From assembly GCA_963930645.1 (NCBI GenBank), contig OZ005653.1, positions 112,263,259 to 112,327,258 of the forward strand: DNA of 64,000 nucleotides, written 5' to 3'. The translations under genes and the position numbers were made by a program. Numbering within the stretch: position 1 is the first letter of the stretch; the number at the start of each line of letters is the position of its first letter. The notes under the pieces are model-generated. The model saw only the letters and a list, made by a program, of their open reading frames with translations, made no database searches and was not told the origin of the DNA. Source of the DNA: Salticus scenicus. Lineage: Eukaryota; Arthropoda; Arachnida; Araneae; Salticidae. Positions 24,262-36,511 of the stretch are shown here, in pieces.

Positions 24262-25312
24262 AATCTGGAGTGACTCCACTCGACTTTCCGAACATTGAGT
24301 AATTAACAGTTTTGTAGATAAAGTAAAGAAAGAGGAGTTGTTAAACAAACAAAAGAGAGAAAACCATAATAGAGTGTTTGAGTATTTTTCTCCATCTATT
24401 ACACGATGTTTTATTTAACGCTACTGAACTTTGAGCCCATAGATCATAATGATAAAGAATTTTTCGTTGTGTCCCTGTAAAAACCTATAAATGCTAAATT
24501 CACCAAAATGCTTATGGTTAGTGCAACAGTGATTTATAATACTCATATAATTTTTCAGCTCAATTCAATAAGGCGTTTAGATGCTATCGTACTTTTAAAA
24601 ATTTAGTCCCATAGGCCATAATGATAAAGAATTTTTCTTTGTGTCTCTGTAAAAAAACTGTAAGTGCTAGATTCACCAAAGTATATACAGTTAGTTCAAC
24701 TGTGATCTATAACATGTGTACAAATTTTTTGCTCAGATTAATAAGGCGTTTAGGCGCTATCACACTTTTAAAAATTTGGCCCCATAGGCATAATGATAAA
24801 GAATTTTTCTTTGTGTCCCTGTAAAAAAACTATAAGTGCTAGATTCTCCAAAATCTATACAGATTGAGTATTTGTGACCTATAATATGTGTATAAATTTT
24901 TTGCTCAATTGAATAAGGCGTTTAGATGCTATCGCACTTTTAGGATTTTGCTCCCATAGGCCATAATGATAAAGAATTTTTCTTTGTGTCCCTGTAAAAA
25001 AACTATAAGTGCTAGATTCACCAAAATCTATAGGGTTCGTACTATGGTGACTTACAATATGCGTACCAACTTTCAGGTTAATTGAGCAAAGCGTTTAGAC
25101 GCTAGCGTGTTCACTCACAGACATACACACATACACACATACACACATACACACATACACACATACACACACACATACATACATCATCGTAAAAATAGTG
25201 AAAATGGACTCAGGGGACCTCAAAACGTATAGAAACATCAAAATCTCGAATTCGGATTTTTGGCATGATTACAATACTTTCCTCACTATAGTGTTCGGAA
25301 AGTAAAAATGAG
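24262..25312 (+). repeat. Repeat element with four ~172-bp tandem units
   Basis: The phrase CATAATGATAAAGAATTTTT recurs at 24445, 24617, 24789 and 24962, spacing 172-173 bp, each followed by TGTCCCTGTAAAAA-type text, GTGCTAGATTC and GGCGTTTAGACGCTAT-type text. The array ends in CATACACA microsatellite (25118-25180). The outer ends share an inverted ACTTTCCGAACA/TGTTCGGAAAGT pair. A diverged relative occupies 41060-43640. No protein is encoded. Confidence 0.75.
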
Positions 25313-25369
25313 CTAAAAGCCAAATATAAAACTTTTATGAACTTTCAATTTTGCATTTAGAGAAAGTAA

Positions 25370-26520
25370 AAAAAATTCCAGCCTTTTTTTACTTTCTTCT
25401 ATATGTAATATAGAGAAAGTATTGGATTCGTGAAAATTTTTTACCTCCGTTTTTTGATGGATTTACCCGTTTTGGGATGTCCTGAACATGAATTGATAGT
25501 TTTTAGAAAATGTCTGTCTGTGTGTGTGTGTGTATCACGAATTTTGTGTCCACTGTATCTCACGAACCAATGAATGAAATTTAACTAAACTTGGTATTTA
25601 GTTGCACCCTGACATAAACTGGTGCTGATTAGATTTGGGGATCAATCGCTTAACAGGTGGCGCTGTGATCGCATTTTTTCTAAATGTTTAACATGTTAGT
25701 ATAGGACAAAATTTCGTATAAATATGCATAATGAGAGTTATTTTAAACTTGTGATTGTAAAATTAATATGAATTATTGATAATAGTAGTAGTTAACTAGG
25801 AAAATAAATTTGTGCATGTGGGGGCATCGGTTCCCCCTCGGGGGGGGGGGGGTAAATTTTCATGATTGGTATCTTTCGAAAGGTCTCGTCAATACCTATA
25901 AAACGAATGGCTGAACTATAAATTTGTGATAATTTAAAACAAAGTTATCGATTTTTTTTTACTTTTAACGAAAAAAAAAAATCGTAATTTTATTTATTTA
26001 TTTATTTATTTTAACGAAATTTAACCAAACTTGGTATTTAGTTGGCCCCTGACATAAACTGGTGCTGATTAGATTTGGGGATCAATCGCTCAGCAGGTGG
26101 CGCTGTGATCGTTTTTTTTCTAAATTTTTAACATGGCAGTATAGGACAAAATTTCGTATAAATGTACATAATGAGATTTATTCTTAACTTGTGATTGCAA
26201 AATTAATATGAATTAATAATAATAGTAGTAGTTAACTAGGAAAAAAATTTGTGCATGAGGGAGCATTGCTTTACTCCCTGGGGGGAAGTACGCCCCCCCC
26301 TCCGGGGGGGGGGTCAATTTTCAAGATGGGTATCTTTCGAAAGGTCTCGTCAATACCTTTAAAACGAATGGTTGAACTTATGTGATAATTTAAAACAAAG
26401 TTATCTATTTTTCTTACTTTTAACGAAAAAAAAAACTTAGAAAAAAAATCGTATTTCTTTTTTTTTTTTTTTTTTTAAATATTGTTATTGAGTGAATTTG
26501 TATAGGAAAATATAGAAGAA
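25370..26520 (+). repeat. TACTTTC-headed dispersed repeat, copy 2, with internal duplication
   Basis: Starts with a hairpin-like head (TACTTTCTTCTATA, then TATAGAGAAAGTATTGG). Then come a GTGTGT tract and two tandem copies of about 430 bp (from about 25588 and 26016), each with TTGGTATTTAGTTG, GGATCAATCGCT, AGGTGGCGCTGTGATCG, a G-run and TATCTTTCGAAAGGTCTCGTC. Related copies lie at 2620-3215 (minus) and 62035-62700 (plus). No coding frame. Confidence 0.7.
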
Positions 26521-26539
26521 AGTATTGTGGTGGCCACAA

Positions 26540-26935
26540 CATACTAGTTTATACTGGTTTCAAAATTTCCAGCATATTTTCATACTGGTTTCAAAATTTC
26601 CAGTATATTTTCATACTGGTTTCAAAATTTCCCTAATGTTTGAAAACTGGTATCAAAATTTCCAGTATGTTTTCATACCGGTTCCAAAATTTCCAGTATG
26701 ATTTCATACTGGTTTTGAAATTTCCAGTATGGTTTCATACTGGCTTCAAAATTTCTGGTATGATTCCATACTAGTTTTGAAATTTCCAGTATGATCCCAT
26801 TACTGGTTTTGATATTTCCAGTATAGTTTTATACTGGATTTAAAATTTCCAGTATGTTTTTACTGGTTCCAGTATAATTTTTACTGGTTCTAGTATGATT
26901 TTGATACTGGTATTATGAAATTTTTCCAATAGGGA
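26540..26935 (+). repeat. Tandem repeat of TACTGGTTTCAAAATTTCCAG type
   Basis: About a dozen diverged units of roughly 35 bp alternate CATACTGG with CCAGTATG, so each junction is a small palindrome. The array ends in GAAATTTTTCCAATAGGG, the complement of the start of the 13.0-kb array. The shared end sequence and shared CCAGTATG core tie the two arrays to one element family. Confidence 0.75.
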
Positions 26936-26939
26936 ATAG

Positions 26940-27812
26940 TCATCCGTACCCCAAAAATGAAGTAAGTTGTGTTATCACGGGGCAGTTTGACTAATTTAGG
27001 AACAAGTGAAATGTTTGACCGCTATCCTCGGCTATTTCAGACCCCAATTTAACTAGTACTTAATTTCATAAATGATTTTAAGAGACTCTTTAGATTAAAA
27101 TAAAATGAATCGTTTATTGCAGCTCGAAATATAGGGAGGAATGACTCGTGAATAAACTCAGCACTTAATCAAATAAATAAATTAAAGTAATATAAAAATA
27201 CAGCTCACCACTTGTTATTAACTTCTAAACTGGCAGGATTTCTAGCTCTCAGGAGATAATTGATTCTAAGCCCCGCTAATAAGAAGCACACAACCTCTAG
27301 CTACTTAATCCATGTCGCAATAATAACGCTTCACTAGATTCGCTCAGTACACTATCTTCTAATAACTACTCCTCTATACAACAACAACAACAGCACTATC
27401 TCGTAATATCAATGTCACCAACAACAACACTATCTCGTAATATCTACGTCATCAAAAACAGCACAAAATCTTACCACACTTCACTTATTTAACTATGTTG
27501 AACCGACAACCTCCATCACTTCAATTCACCAACTTCAATAACTAATCGCATTCACACACCCTACGCAAGCTGTGTGTGTTCTACTTTCCTTATAGTGACT
27601 CCATACCAGCCTCAACTTATCCAAACTCCTACCTATTGCGTCATCGGCGGCTGCGCTCGGCCCAGACTTCGTGTTTTCAATCTCTGATCGATATTCCTTC
27701 ACAATTTTCTACATCTTTTTATCCTAACTCGACGCTACAATCTTAATTTCCTGCGGCGACATTATTTTGACTCAATCTCATTTACCTCACGACCCCTCCC
27801 TTGAAAATGAAA
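26940..27812 (-). mobile_element. Probable LTR fragment of a retrotransposon
   Basis: On the minus strand TTTTCAAGGGAGGGG (about 27812-27798) looks like a polypurine tract at the inner edge of a 3' LTR. It is followed by about 850 bp without coding capacity and a well placed AATAAA near 27113. Composition is more balanced than the surroundings. No second LTR is in the window, and the gypsy fragment to the right is on the opposite strand, so this would be a separate insertion. The assignment is tentative. Confidence 0.35.
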
Positions 27813-28280
27813 ACATCGCCTGAAAACCCCAACGGGTTTAAACAGGGATGTTTAAAGTTTAATACCCTTTTTAGTGGTATTTGAGGACTTTAATTGGCTA
27901 AAAATCCAATGTAAATACAAGTATGCCCTAAAAACAGTATTTTTAGTTAAAAAAAAATACTTCTTTTTTTTTTTTTTTTTTTAGAAGCACGTTTTAGGAA
28001 GGAGGGGAAGATAAAAACTTAAATGAATGATCAGTAAACAGACTGCTACCTAACATAATAGGGTGAGTAATTTAAGGAACAAAAAAAAATATTTTAACCG
28101 CTTTTCTGAGAGAAAAACTGTTAAACTGCCAATGAAAGAAAAAAAATAATTTAGAATAATGCAGTTCGTTTACTAACAGAAACTCAAAAAATGAGGATAA
28201 AGCACCGAGTTTCTCATTACAGCAATACAGAGAGGAAATACAGACAATTTCCTGTTAAACCAGATATTTTTTTTTTTTTT

Positions 28281-29885
28281 TTTTTATGTTTAATAGTCGA
28301 TTATCGCAGACGTACTGATGAAGAAACTTTTGCATTGCAAACTATCGTCTTTGATGTCCCAACAAGAACGGCAAGTGAACTCTGGACAGAACAGTTGAAG
28401 GATTCTGAACTAAAGAAAATTCTAGATTGTTTTGAAGATGTCAACTGGACTGAAAGAGAATACGTCATGAACCAAGGCATACTTTACCGTTATTCCCCAC
28501 TCTCTGAAATGGAGGAAGCTCAGTTAGTCGTTCCTTCTCATGAGAAAGAAGATACGCAAGTTATATCATGATGCTCCCACAGCTGTACATTATGGAGCTA
28601 ATGGAACTTTTTCCCGAATATCCTCAAGATATTATTGGACTGGTATGAGAAAATACATAATCACTGGATTATGTGAAGAGTTGTGACATTAGATATAAAG
28701 CCTGAAACCAGAAACTCACTAGACTTCTGCGAACACCTGTTCCAGCCCAACACTTTGAAAGCATAGCAATAGATCTTTTCGGACACTTACCAAAAACAAA
28801 TGAAGGTGTGAAGTGCACCTTCATAGTTGAATGCTGTACTACAAAATGAGTGGAGTTATTCCCAATAAAACAAGCTGCTGCTAAAGAATGTGCTTTAAAC
28901 CTTCTAAATGAAGTATTCTTAAGATATGGAGTACCTCGTCGTCTTATAATTGACAATGGAAGTCAATTTGTTAGTGCAGTCATGCAACAGTTATGCTATA
29001 TCCTTAACATCAGTCAAAGTCTTATTTCTGTATACCACCCACAAGCAAATCCTATTGAAAGAAAAAACAGTTATTTAAAACAACGTTTAGCAATGATTGT
29101 CGGTAACAACAACTCTTCATGGACAGAACAGTTACCAGATATTCGATGTGCAATGAATATTGCAAAATGTGAAACTACAGGTTATACACCATCGTACTTA
29201 ACTTTTGCTAAGACTTAAGAACTGTATAAGACGTCACTACTGATTTTCGTTTTGTAATTCAAAATAATAATTTTGTACCTGAATTTACACCTTACTTGAA
29301 ACGTTTCGAAAGATATTTGTCACAGATTAAAGAAAATATTGAAAAAAAAAAAAAAGATCGTAGAAATTAATATGCTGGCAAATAACGTAGAAAAGTCCAA
29401 AATACAAACCTGGGGATTTGGTATGGGTAAAACTTCATTCATTAAACAGTTCCAACCAAGTTAAAACTGCAAAATTCATGCTTCGAAGAAAGGAATCTTA
29501 TGTTATCCGATCGCAAAATTCACCTTCTCCGATCGCAAAAATACCTTCGAAATAGCGAGCTCTAACAATCATGAGCCTTTAGGAGTCTACCATGTTTCAG
29601 CTATCAATCCGTTTCAAACGTCACAGACACCAATTTTCCTATGGTACCCAGAAGGAAAAGAGGTCGACCAAGAAAATACCTCCTTGGCTCCACGTCCTGT
29701 CATCGTCAGAACCAGAGGGGGTGTTTGTAGTGCACCAATGCTACAAAATAAGCACCCTCTAGTGGACCTCTTGCCAAGAACCGAAACATCTCAGAAGAGA
29801 GAAGAGAGACTTTTGACCTACCGACAAGTGTGGTGGTCGAAGTTTCGCCGCAATGGCTTACGGCCACAAAATCAAACTTTTTAGG
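28281..29885 (+). pseudogene. Decayed Ty3/gypsy pol 3' part (integrase)
   Basis: A frame at 28281-28571 covers the linker before integrase (LDCFEDVNWTEREYVMNQG, then ILYRY). After a frameshift and stops come a damaged zinc-binding region (28575-28700), then the catalytic core: D in SIAIDLFGHLP near 28765, D in LIIDNGSQFVSAV near 28950, and E in NPIERKN near 29055. The core frame stays open to 29216. Further right an AT-hook-like RGRPRK near 29655 and a later open piece resemble gypsy tails. By family integrase inserts reverse-transcribed DNA. This copy is dead, and no LTRs could be matched to it. Confidence 0.75.
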
Positions 29886-30218
29886 TGTCGGAACTGATTT
29901 CAATTTAATCCAATACTTTCGACTTATTGCCTCTGTAAATATTTATTTGTTTGCAATGTGTGTAAGGTATAATGTATAATAAAATTTTCTACACCAAACC
30001 CGACTTCTTACTGAGTTCCCGCCCCTACACTTTATAATAAAAACATATGTTCTCGAAATTGACGCTGAAAATTTTATCATGGTTAAAACTACTTGTTGGA
30101 ATAAAGAAGGTAAAATTCTATCCATGTTTTCCATGCTTGTATTTTAGCTAAATAAAATAGTGGAAAAAGATAATTGAAGAGGAAGGAATATTTACATCAC
30201 TGTCACAAATATATATTT

Positions 30219-30291
30219 AGACAATGTATATATATATATATATATAAATTTTTAATATTATATATATATATATATATAATATTAAAAATTT
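30219..30291. repeat. AT hairpin with (TA)n
   Basis: AAATTTTTAATATTATA and its complement flank a (TA)n centre, giving a long AT cruciform-prone palindrome. Confidence 0.6.
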
Positions 30292-31890
30292 AAATTGCAT
30301 CCATGATTTGTATTGCTTTAGATTCGTTTACTGGTTCAAACAATAAATTATAATATGTAACGGGAAAATAATAATAATGAATTAAATACGTAAAATTTAA
30401 TTACGTTCCAAAGAATTAATAATATAAATATATAAATTGGACGTGTATTTATAAAATTTTCATTAAAAGATCGCGTGTCATTTTTTTTTCTTAGAGACGT
30501 TTAGGCCTCAAAACATACATGTATCATGATGTAAAAAATTAAAATCATTTGTTTTAAATATCATGTTAAACGATGTTTGGTATATTGAATTGGCAAGGAG
30601 AAATAAAATTGGAAGTACATTTGCAAAACCTAGCCATAGGCAAGCGCATATCGATCAGTATTTTATAATAAAAGCATGTGTTTGTGTAGGTACTTAGAGA
30701 ATGTGAAATGCGATAAATAACATTAAAACGTTTTAAATGTAACAGAAAATTAATATGGATTTGCGTTCAAAATAAAATGTATTTTTTAGAAAATTAACTG
30801 TACTTTTGTTTAAAAACAGCCATTAGAACTGCAATATATATATATTTATTTATTAACACAGATGTATTTAAAGAATTAAAAAAACACATAAAATAACAAA
30901 AATGAAAACAAGCAAAATAAACTATTTTCCACAGATAATGGAATTCGCTATTCAAATAAAACTGTTTTCAGGTAAATTGAATTTTTGGAAAGTATACAGA
31001 AATCGCAATTCACTCTAGCATATTGCAACTCTTAAGTATAATATTGATTTTTCGTCAAGATACAGAATTGTTGAGATGCTTCAAAATTTTAAATATAGTA
31101 TATATCTACATCTTGAATTCATTGAACTACGCTAAGAATTTATCCAATAGTCTCTGGATGCATAACAGATATTTTTGTTTTCACCAGCTAAACTACTACA
31201 ATCTCGAATATGTTTCACGTTGCAGTAAATTGAAGATAAGTGTATAGAAAAGACTGTTCATAATGTTGCTTCATGTTGTAGAACTGAGAATCGTATATTC
31301 AAAATACTGATATTTGTAGGGTGTATTTTTAGTTTATAGTTTTTCCAAAGTTTAAATTTTCTGCAATAAATTTCATTCTATCTCCATTTGTAATATATTT
31401 GAAAGCAACATTTCTCGACCTATGCATACTGTAAATTTCGGAATTTATACATGTAAGTACTAATGTTTTATAGCATACGACTATGGATTCATGTAATGTC
31501 ACTACTATTAAGATGTGTTTTTAATAATTATTTATCCCTAATTCATGGAAATTTTATTTTTTGTTCTTTTTATTTTATTTATTTATTTATTTTAGCTGTT
31601 ATCAATTTCTTCACTACGATGTCACATAAATACCGCACTTATTTATAAAATTTTATGTTTCGAAATATTTTTTTTTTTCGAATAAAAAACATATTTATAA
31701 TGTTTTATGTGCATAATTTAACGAATTGGTATTTTTTTTTTTTATTTAGTATTAAACTATTGATTTGATTTATATATATATATATATATTCAGTTTAAGA
31801 GAAGATTTGTATATCTAACGCGCAGTATCATCTACACAAGTAACAATTACACTGCGGTGAAAAAAAAATCGAGACATGATATTTTTTTCC
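30292..31890. other. AT-rich spacer, no gene seen
   Basis: No supported frame or RNA. It contains (TA)n at 31772-31789 and several T runs. Confidence 0.5.
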
Positions 31891-31891
31891 T

Positions 31892-32415
31892 GATTCGTAT
31901 TTAAAATGACCTCCTGAATCCAAATATGACCCCAATTCTGCCCCATCACCCACCGTTTTCTCGGGACGCCACACACTCATACTGTACGGTAATATTGTAG
32001 TCAGGAATTTGATATGGAAGGTGGAAAAGGATTATATTAACACTTAAAAAATAAATATATATATAAAATGTACGAAAAATTATAGTAATAATAGATTAAT
32101 AAGTAAAATAGATTAATAAGTAATAATAGATTAATAAGTAATTTATAATTTTAGTGACAAATTCTATCCCTCTCCCCCCCAAATTTCGTACTTGCTACAT
32201 ATGTTCATGTTTTAGAATTTTTCATCTCTATAGCCCCTCAGAAGATGTTTCAAAGATAAAATAATCTTTTCTCCCTTCCAAATCAAATTCTTAGCCATAA
32301 AACAATATAAAGGTTATAAAAATAAGAGGGAGGGGGCATCCGGAAAAGACGGTAGGTGATGGGGGGAAAATGTGCGTCATACTTTGATTTAGGATGTGAT
32401 TTTAAATAAGAATTT
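31892..32415. repeat. Inverted-repeat element with ~85-bp arms
   Basis: The left arm (31892-31978) with GTATTTAAAATGACCTCCTG and CCCATCACCCACCGTTTTCTC is matched in reverse complement, with mismatches, by 32327-32415. The roughly 350-bp interior has no frame. The form is that of a non-autonomous DNA element; target duplications were not identified. Confidence 0.6.
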
Positions 32416-32419
32416 CCAG

Positions 32420-33983
32420 GTGTTGGGACTGACTTTCTTTCAAAGCAGTGTTCCTGGACGGAAAATTTATCTTGGAAAATTTCATCAAAATTTTACAGTT
32501 CTAACTGAGCGTTGAAATCTCATTTACTTCTTTCCTTTCAGAACTGTACGTAAATTCTGGTCTAATTCCAAATTAAATATGACTAATTATCTTGCCCTTC
32601 AAAGGGTTAATATAGTTTAGTTGCTCCGTGTGTGTAGTTTAATTACTGAAGCCTTTAAGAAATAAGCGTGAAAATTTTCCGGCTCATTATGGAACTGTTA
32701 GTTGATTTTTTGTGCATTTTTAAGTTATAGAGAAATCACAACTGCAAAATTTTATTGTGAAAAAGCAAATAAAATTTACTATGGTTTGGAACAAATAAAA
32801 GATAGAAATATCTTAAAAGAAAAAAATAGTAACGATCAGAGAAGTTTAAGAAAGAAAAATATACAGTTAATTATACTAGTTTTTGAAATAAAAGATGATG
32901 GTTTCTCTTCCCCTACCATGCCAATCCGATCTCATATGTTTGCTATCGTAAAAATGGGCTAATAGACCTATTTGTAAAAGGAGATAATGGTATGTAAATG
33001 GTATGTATAGTCGAATTTAAAATATGCATACATTTATTTAAATTAGTAATCGCTACTAATAATGAATTTTCCTGTGTGTATATTAAGAGATCGAGTTTTC
33101 GCATAGACAAAAGTGAACTGGTGTCGCAATTATTTGTAAAAAAATGTATTTTTATAAAATTCTACAGGCGTATAAAACCCGATTTTCGATTTTATTTATT
33201 TATTTATTTAATTTTTATTGAGCTATTTTATGTTTTTTTTTTTTTTTTTTTGTGCGATATTATATCATGGCTAAGAGGCAATATATCTTTACATGTGAAA
33301 AATAAAAGTGAGAAAACAAACTGAAAATTTACTATGATATTTGATTTCAAACAGTTTTCCTAATCTTTAGAAATAACGTCGTTGTTAAGAGGGAAAAATA
33401 GGAAAGAGGAAAATAGTTGGTGAAAAAAAATCTGAAGAAAAATATGACTAAAAAGAATGGAAATTTTTTAAAACGATTTAAGTGTCAAATTAAAAAGCGT
33501 TTGATAGCCGAAGGTTACTTAATTCAGTTCGGACGGACACCGATTTTATTTCTGCTTCTTCGTCCAGTATTTGCTAACAATATATTTTTTTTTAATTCAT
33601 AGGCTATTAATATAACAAAAATTACTGCAGAAAATTACAGATTAAAAGATTGAAAGAAATATGATGCCGGTAAGAAACTTTTTTTATTATCACATTTTTA
33701 TTAAATATTTTTCGAATTTCATTATGGAAATCTATTATTTATCATTTGTACATGTTAAACTAAAGTTCTGTTTAAAATTACCCTCTAAAGCAATAAAACC
33801 GATGTTCAAGTGACCTCAACATAGACAAATAAAAAAAAAAAAATTAGGAAATTATAAAAAAAATTTGAATTTATGAAATTCAAAGAGCAGATAGTCAATT
33901 TCATTTTATGGAATGGAAGTCAAACAAAATAACAGTGTGGTAGAGACAAACTAGTATTTGGTCAATTCTTTCAAACTTGACAA
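32420..33983. other. AT-rich spacer, no gene recognised
   Basis: Small open frames occur but have skewed lysine/asparagine/phenylalanine composition typical of AT-rich noise. No motif or splice structure supports a gene. Confidence 0.45.
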
Positions 33984-34186
33984 ATGAATTATTTTTCTAT
34001 TAGAGGTGTAACTACTTTTCAGGAATTTATAACTGTGCCAACAAGTTATAACGCGTTCTTATGTTTGATAGATAAGACAAAACGTTTTGCTAATTTAATT
34101 ATGGATCGAGAAAGAGGCATATTGTCCGTTACTGATACTGAACAGCGGGAAAACATCAAAATTCATTCATGTACTTGCTGGGTCTA

Positions 34187-34525
34187 CACTGTTAAAAAAT
34201 TTGTCCTAGGTTGAACCAAAACATGGTACACTGTTAAAAATTTCAGTTCAAGGTTGAACCAAATGTTGGTACAACAGTAGCTTCAGTTTGTTAGGTTGAA
34301 CCAAAACTTGGTACAAGTATAGCTTCAACCATGCGATGGTGAAACCTTCTACTATGATTTGGCGTTTCTTGATTGAAAAAAGCACCAAATTATGGTAAAA
34401 AAATTCTCCATCTTATGGATGTAGCTATTGCAGTACCAAGCCTTGGTTTAGTAAAGCACCAAATAAGGGTAAAAGGTTACACCATCGCATGGTGGCAGCA
34501 AAAATGTACAAAATTTTTAACAGTG
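34187..34525. mobile_element. MITE with TA duplication, inserted in a mariner-type gene
   Basis: The ends are CACTGTTAAAAAATTTG and, inward from the right, CACTGTTAAAAATTTTG, flanked by TA at 34185-34186 and 34526-34527. Near the left end GGTTGAACCAAAACnTGGTAC recurs three times; the right half has related ACCAAAT/CTTGG phrases. The unit is 339 bp with no coding capacity. The TA site and end style indicate a Tc1/mariner-mobilised MITE. Confidence 0.8.
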
Positions 34526-34527
34526 TA

Positions 34528-35475
34528 TAGCTCCTAAAATTCATCAACTACTACAAATGGAAGTATTGGAAAGACTGCGTGCTCTTGCGGTAAAATTTTG
34601 GGTGAAGCGTTTTCAAGAAAGTCAGTGGAATGTTAACGAAGGCAGAGGAGGGGGTGAGGGTCACCATTTTCACCCTGATCACAATCAACGTATTGAAGCT
34701 GTAAGGCTGGCACTTGAAGACAAAAGTGATTGGTCGGAGATGGAGCTTGCTGAGGAGTTAGGTATTCCTCAGTGTACTCTTTATTGAATTTTAACTCATG
34801 ATTTGAAATTAAGTAAGAGGCTCGGAATATTCGTTCCTCACGATTCGACCCCAGAAAACAGAGCAGCTAGAATTGTCGCATCAAACCGTAATGTGCAACT
34901 ATTGAGAAAACATCCACGACAACTTCATCAGACTTTGGCTATAGATGAGAGTTGGGTGTTTTTGAGAACCCCGAAGGATCGGACCCACTCAGAGTACTGG
35001 CTAGCTAAAAGAGATCCATTATCCCGTTTGGTTGTTCATAACGCTCTTGGTCCTAACCGCATGCTTTTTCTGACCTTAGATTGGAACGGGATCGCTTTCT
35101 GCGAGTTGTTACCAACTGGTAAGAATGTGACTGCTGACTACTTCAAAGATTCCCTAAATAAGAATATTATCTCATGTCTTTCTTGCAAGGACACACAAAT
35201 CGAATAAAACCAAGGTGTTTTTTGTGACGATGGGTATTACAGAGCGGGATTATCTCCCCTCTTCGCCCGATCTTTCGCCTTGTGATTGTGGTTGTTTTGC
35301 CATTTTAAAGAATAATCTTCTGGTGTTATATTTCACACTTTTGAAGAGTTAGAAGGAGGTTTGGCTTGAGAAATATAGGAGGATTACACCGCAGATAGAT
35401 ATACAGCTGTATGGAAATTTGAAGACAGTTGGACCCATGTGGTAGAAACAGACGGAGAGTACTTAGAGAATTAGT
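34528..35475 (+). pseudogene. mariner-type transposase, broken
   Basis: The N-terminal part has VKFWVKRFQESQW and MELAEELGIPQCTLY (helix-turn-helix) and then a TGA at 34785-34787. The next open part has a mariner-like ENRAARIVASN and the first catalytic aspartate in TLAIDESWVF near 34945, then LPTGKNVTADYFKDSL, with TAA at 35205. Beyond it, in shifted frames, VFCDDGYYR (second D) and SPDLSPCD (third D in the mariner style) are readable, then VETDGEY near the end. The residues needed for catalysis are traceable, but stops, frame changes and an upstream MITE insertion make it inactive. Element ends were not found. Confidence 0.75.
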
Positions 35476-35897
35476 AGTAATTAAGTTTCTGTTTCAATTC
35501 ATTTGAATAAAATATTAAAAAAAAAACGAATAAATTTATCTATTAATTCAAATTATTAATGTGTGACACCGTTTTCTAGGTAATTGGAGAAGGTTTTTTT
35601 GAGAATACGAAAACCGATGAATTAGTCAATTATTTTTTTAAGTAATAAAATAATCATAATGAACTAGGTATAATGAACTGGGCATTTAGTGAATTAAAAA
35701 TAAATTGTACAAGGGTCATTGCCAACACAAAGGGAAGAAACCATGTCCCTTAGCCCTCAAAAATATAAAATATTTTCAATCCGAAAAAAAATTACAGCTA
35801 GGCTATTTCTTACGATTTTCTCTAGTTCAATATTATTATAAAAGTTTTTAATGTTATTTATTTTTCTTAGAACTCTATCGAAAAAACCTGGAACATA

Positions 35898-36511
35898 CAC
35901 TCCGTGGACTGTCCCCAAGGGAAGTCTGCAGAATATAGCATTAATTTCAAACTTAGTATTAATGTTTTTTAATTACATTTTGATTTAAGCAGGACATAAT
36001 TATCCTTAAAAATATATTTATTAAATTTTAGAGTTATAAAATGAATCTTGTTTTTTTAAATTAATTTATAACAATTGTCCCTAATGAAATGCATCCACTC
36101 CGTGGACAACTATTTAATTTCCGATAAAGTTCATTAGATGACACTGCCTGTCACCAGTGTGTAACTCAGAAGAAAGAGGAGGAAGCCATCTTTGTTTTCA
36201 CCTACATGTGCTAAACTCAATTCTTTATTTCATTCTGTTAAAATAGATTTCATCTGTGATACCTCTATTTGGCTATCTCATCAGTCCACTCCGTGGTCAG
36301 AAGTATACAGGTAATTATAAGGATTATTTATTATCTAATCATTATTACAATTAATGATTATAAGGCTTAATTCGACACTAAAATTAAATTATTCCAGACA
36401 TTGTTGCTTAGTTCCTTAAAATTCAAAATCAGACATTCTGTCTACTCCGTGGACTTCCACTCCGTAGACATCATTTGATCACGGAGTGGACACTTCTTTC
36501 CACGGAGTTGA
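35898..36511. promoter_or_regulatory. Left cluster of CCACTCCGTGG dyad motifs (7 copies)
   Basis: Copies lie at 35898-35910, 36094-36108, 36285-36298, 36441-36454 and 36456-36470, with inverted copies at 36481-36492 and 36500-36511. The best have 6-bp arms (GTCCAC/GTGGAC) around TCC, which suits binding by a homodimer. Spacing is about 190 bp for the first three; the last four are packed within 70 bp. Confidence 0.7.

Noticed and set aside
33417..33602. Small lysine-rich frame as a peptide gene
   Set aside because: Composition is that of AT-rich noise and nothing supports expression.
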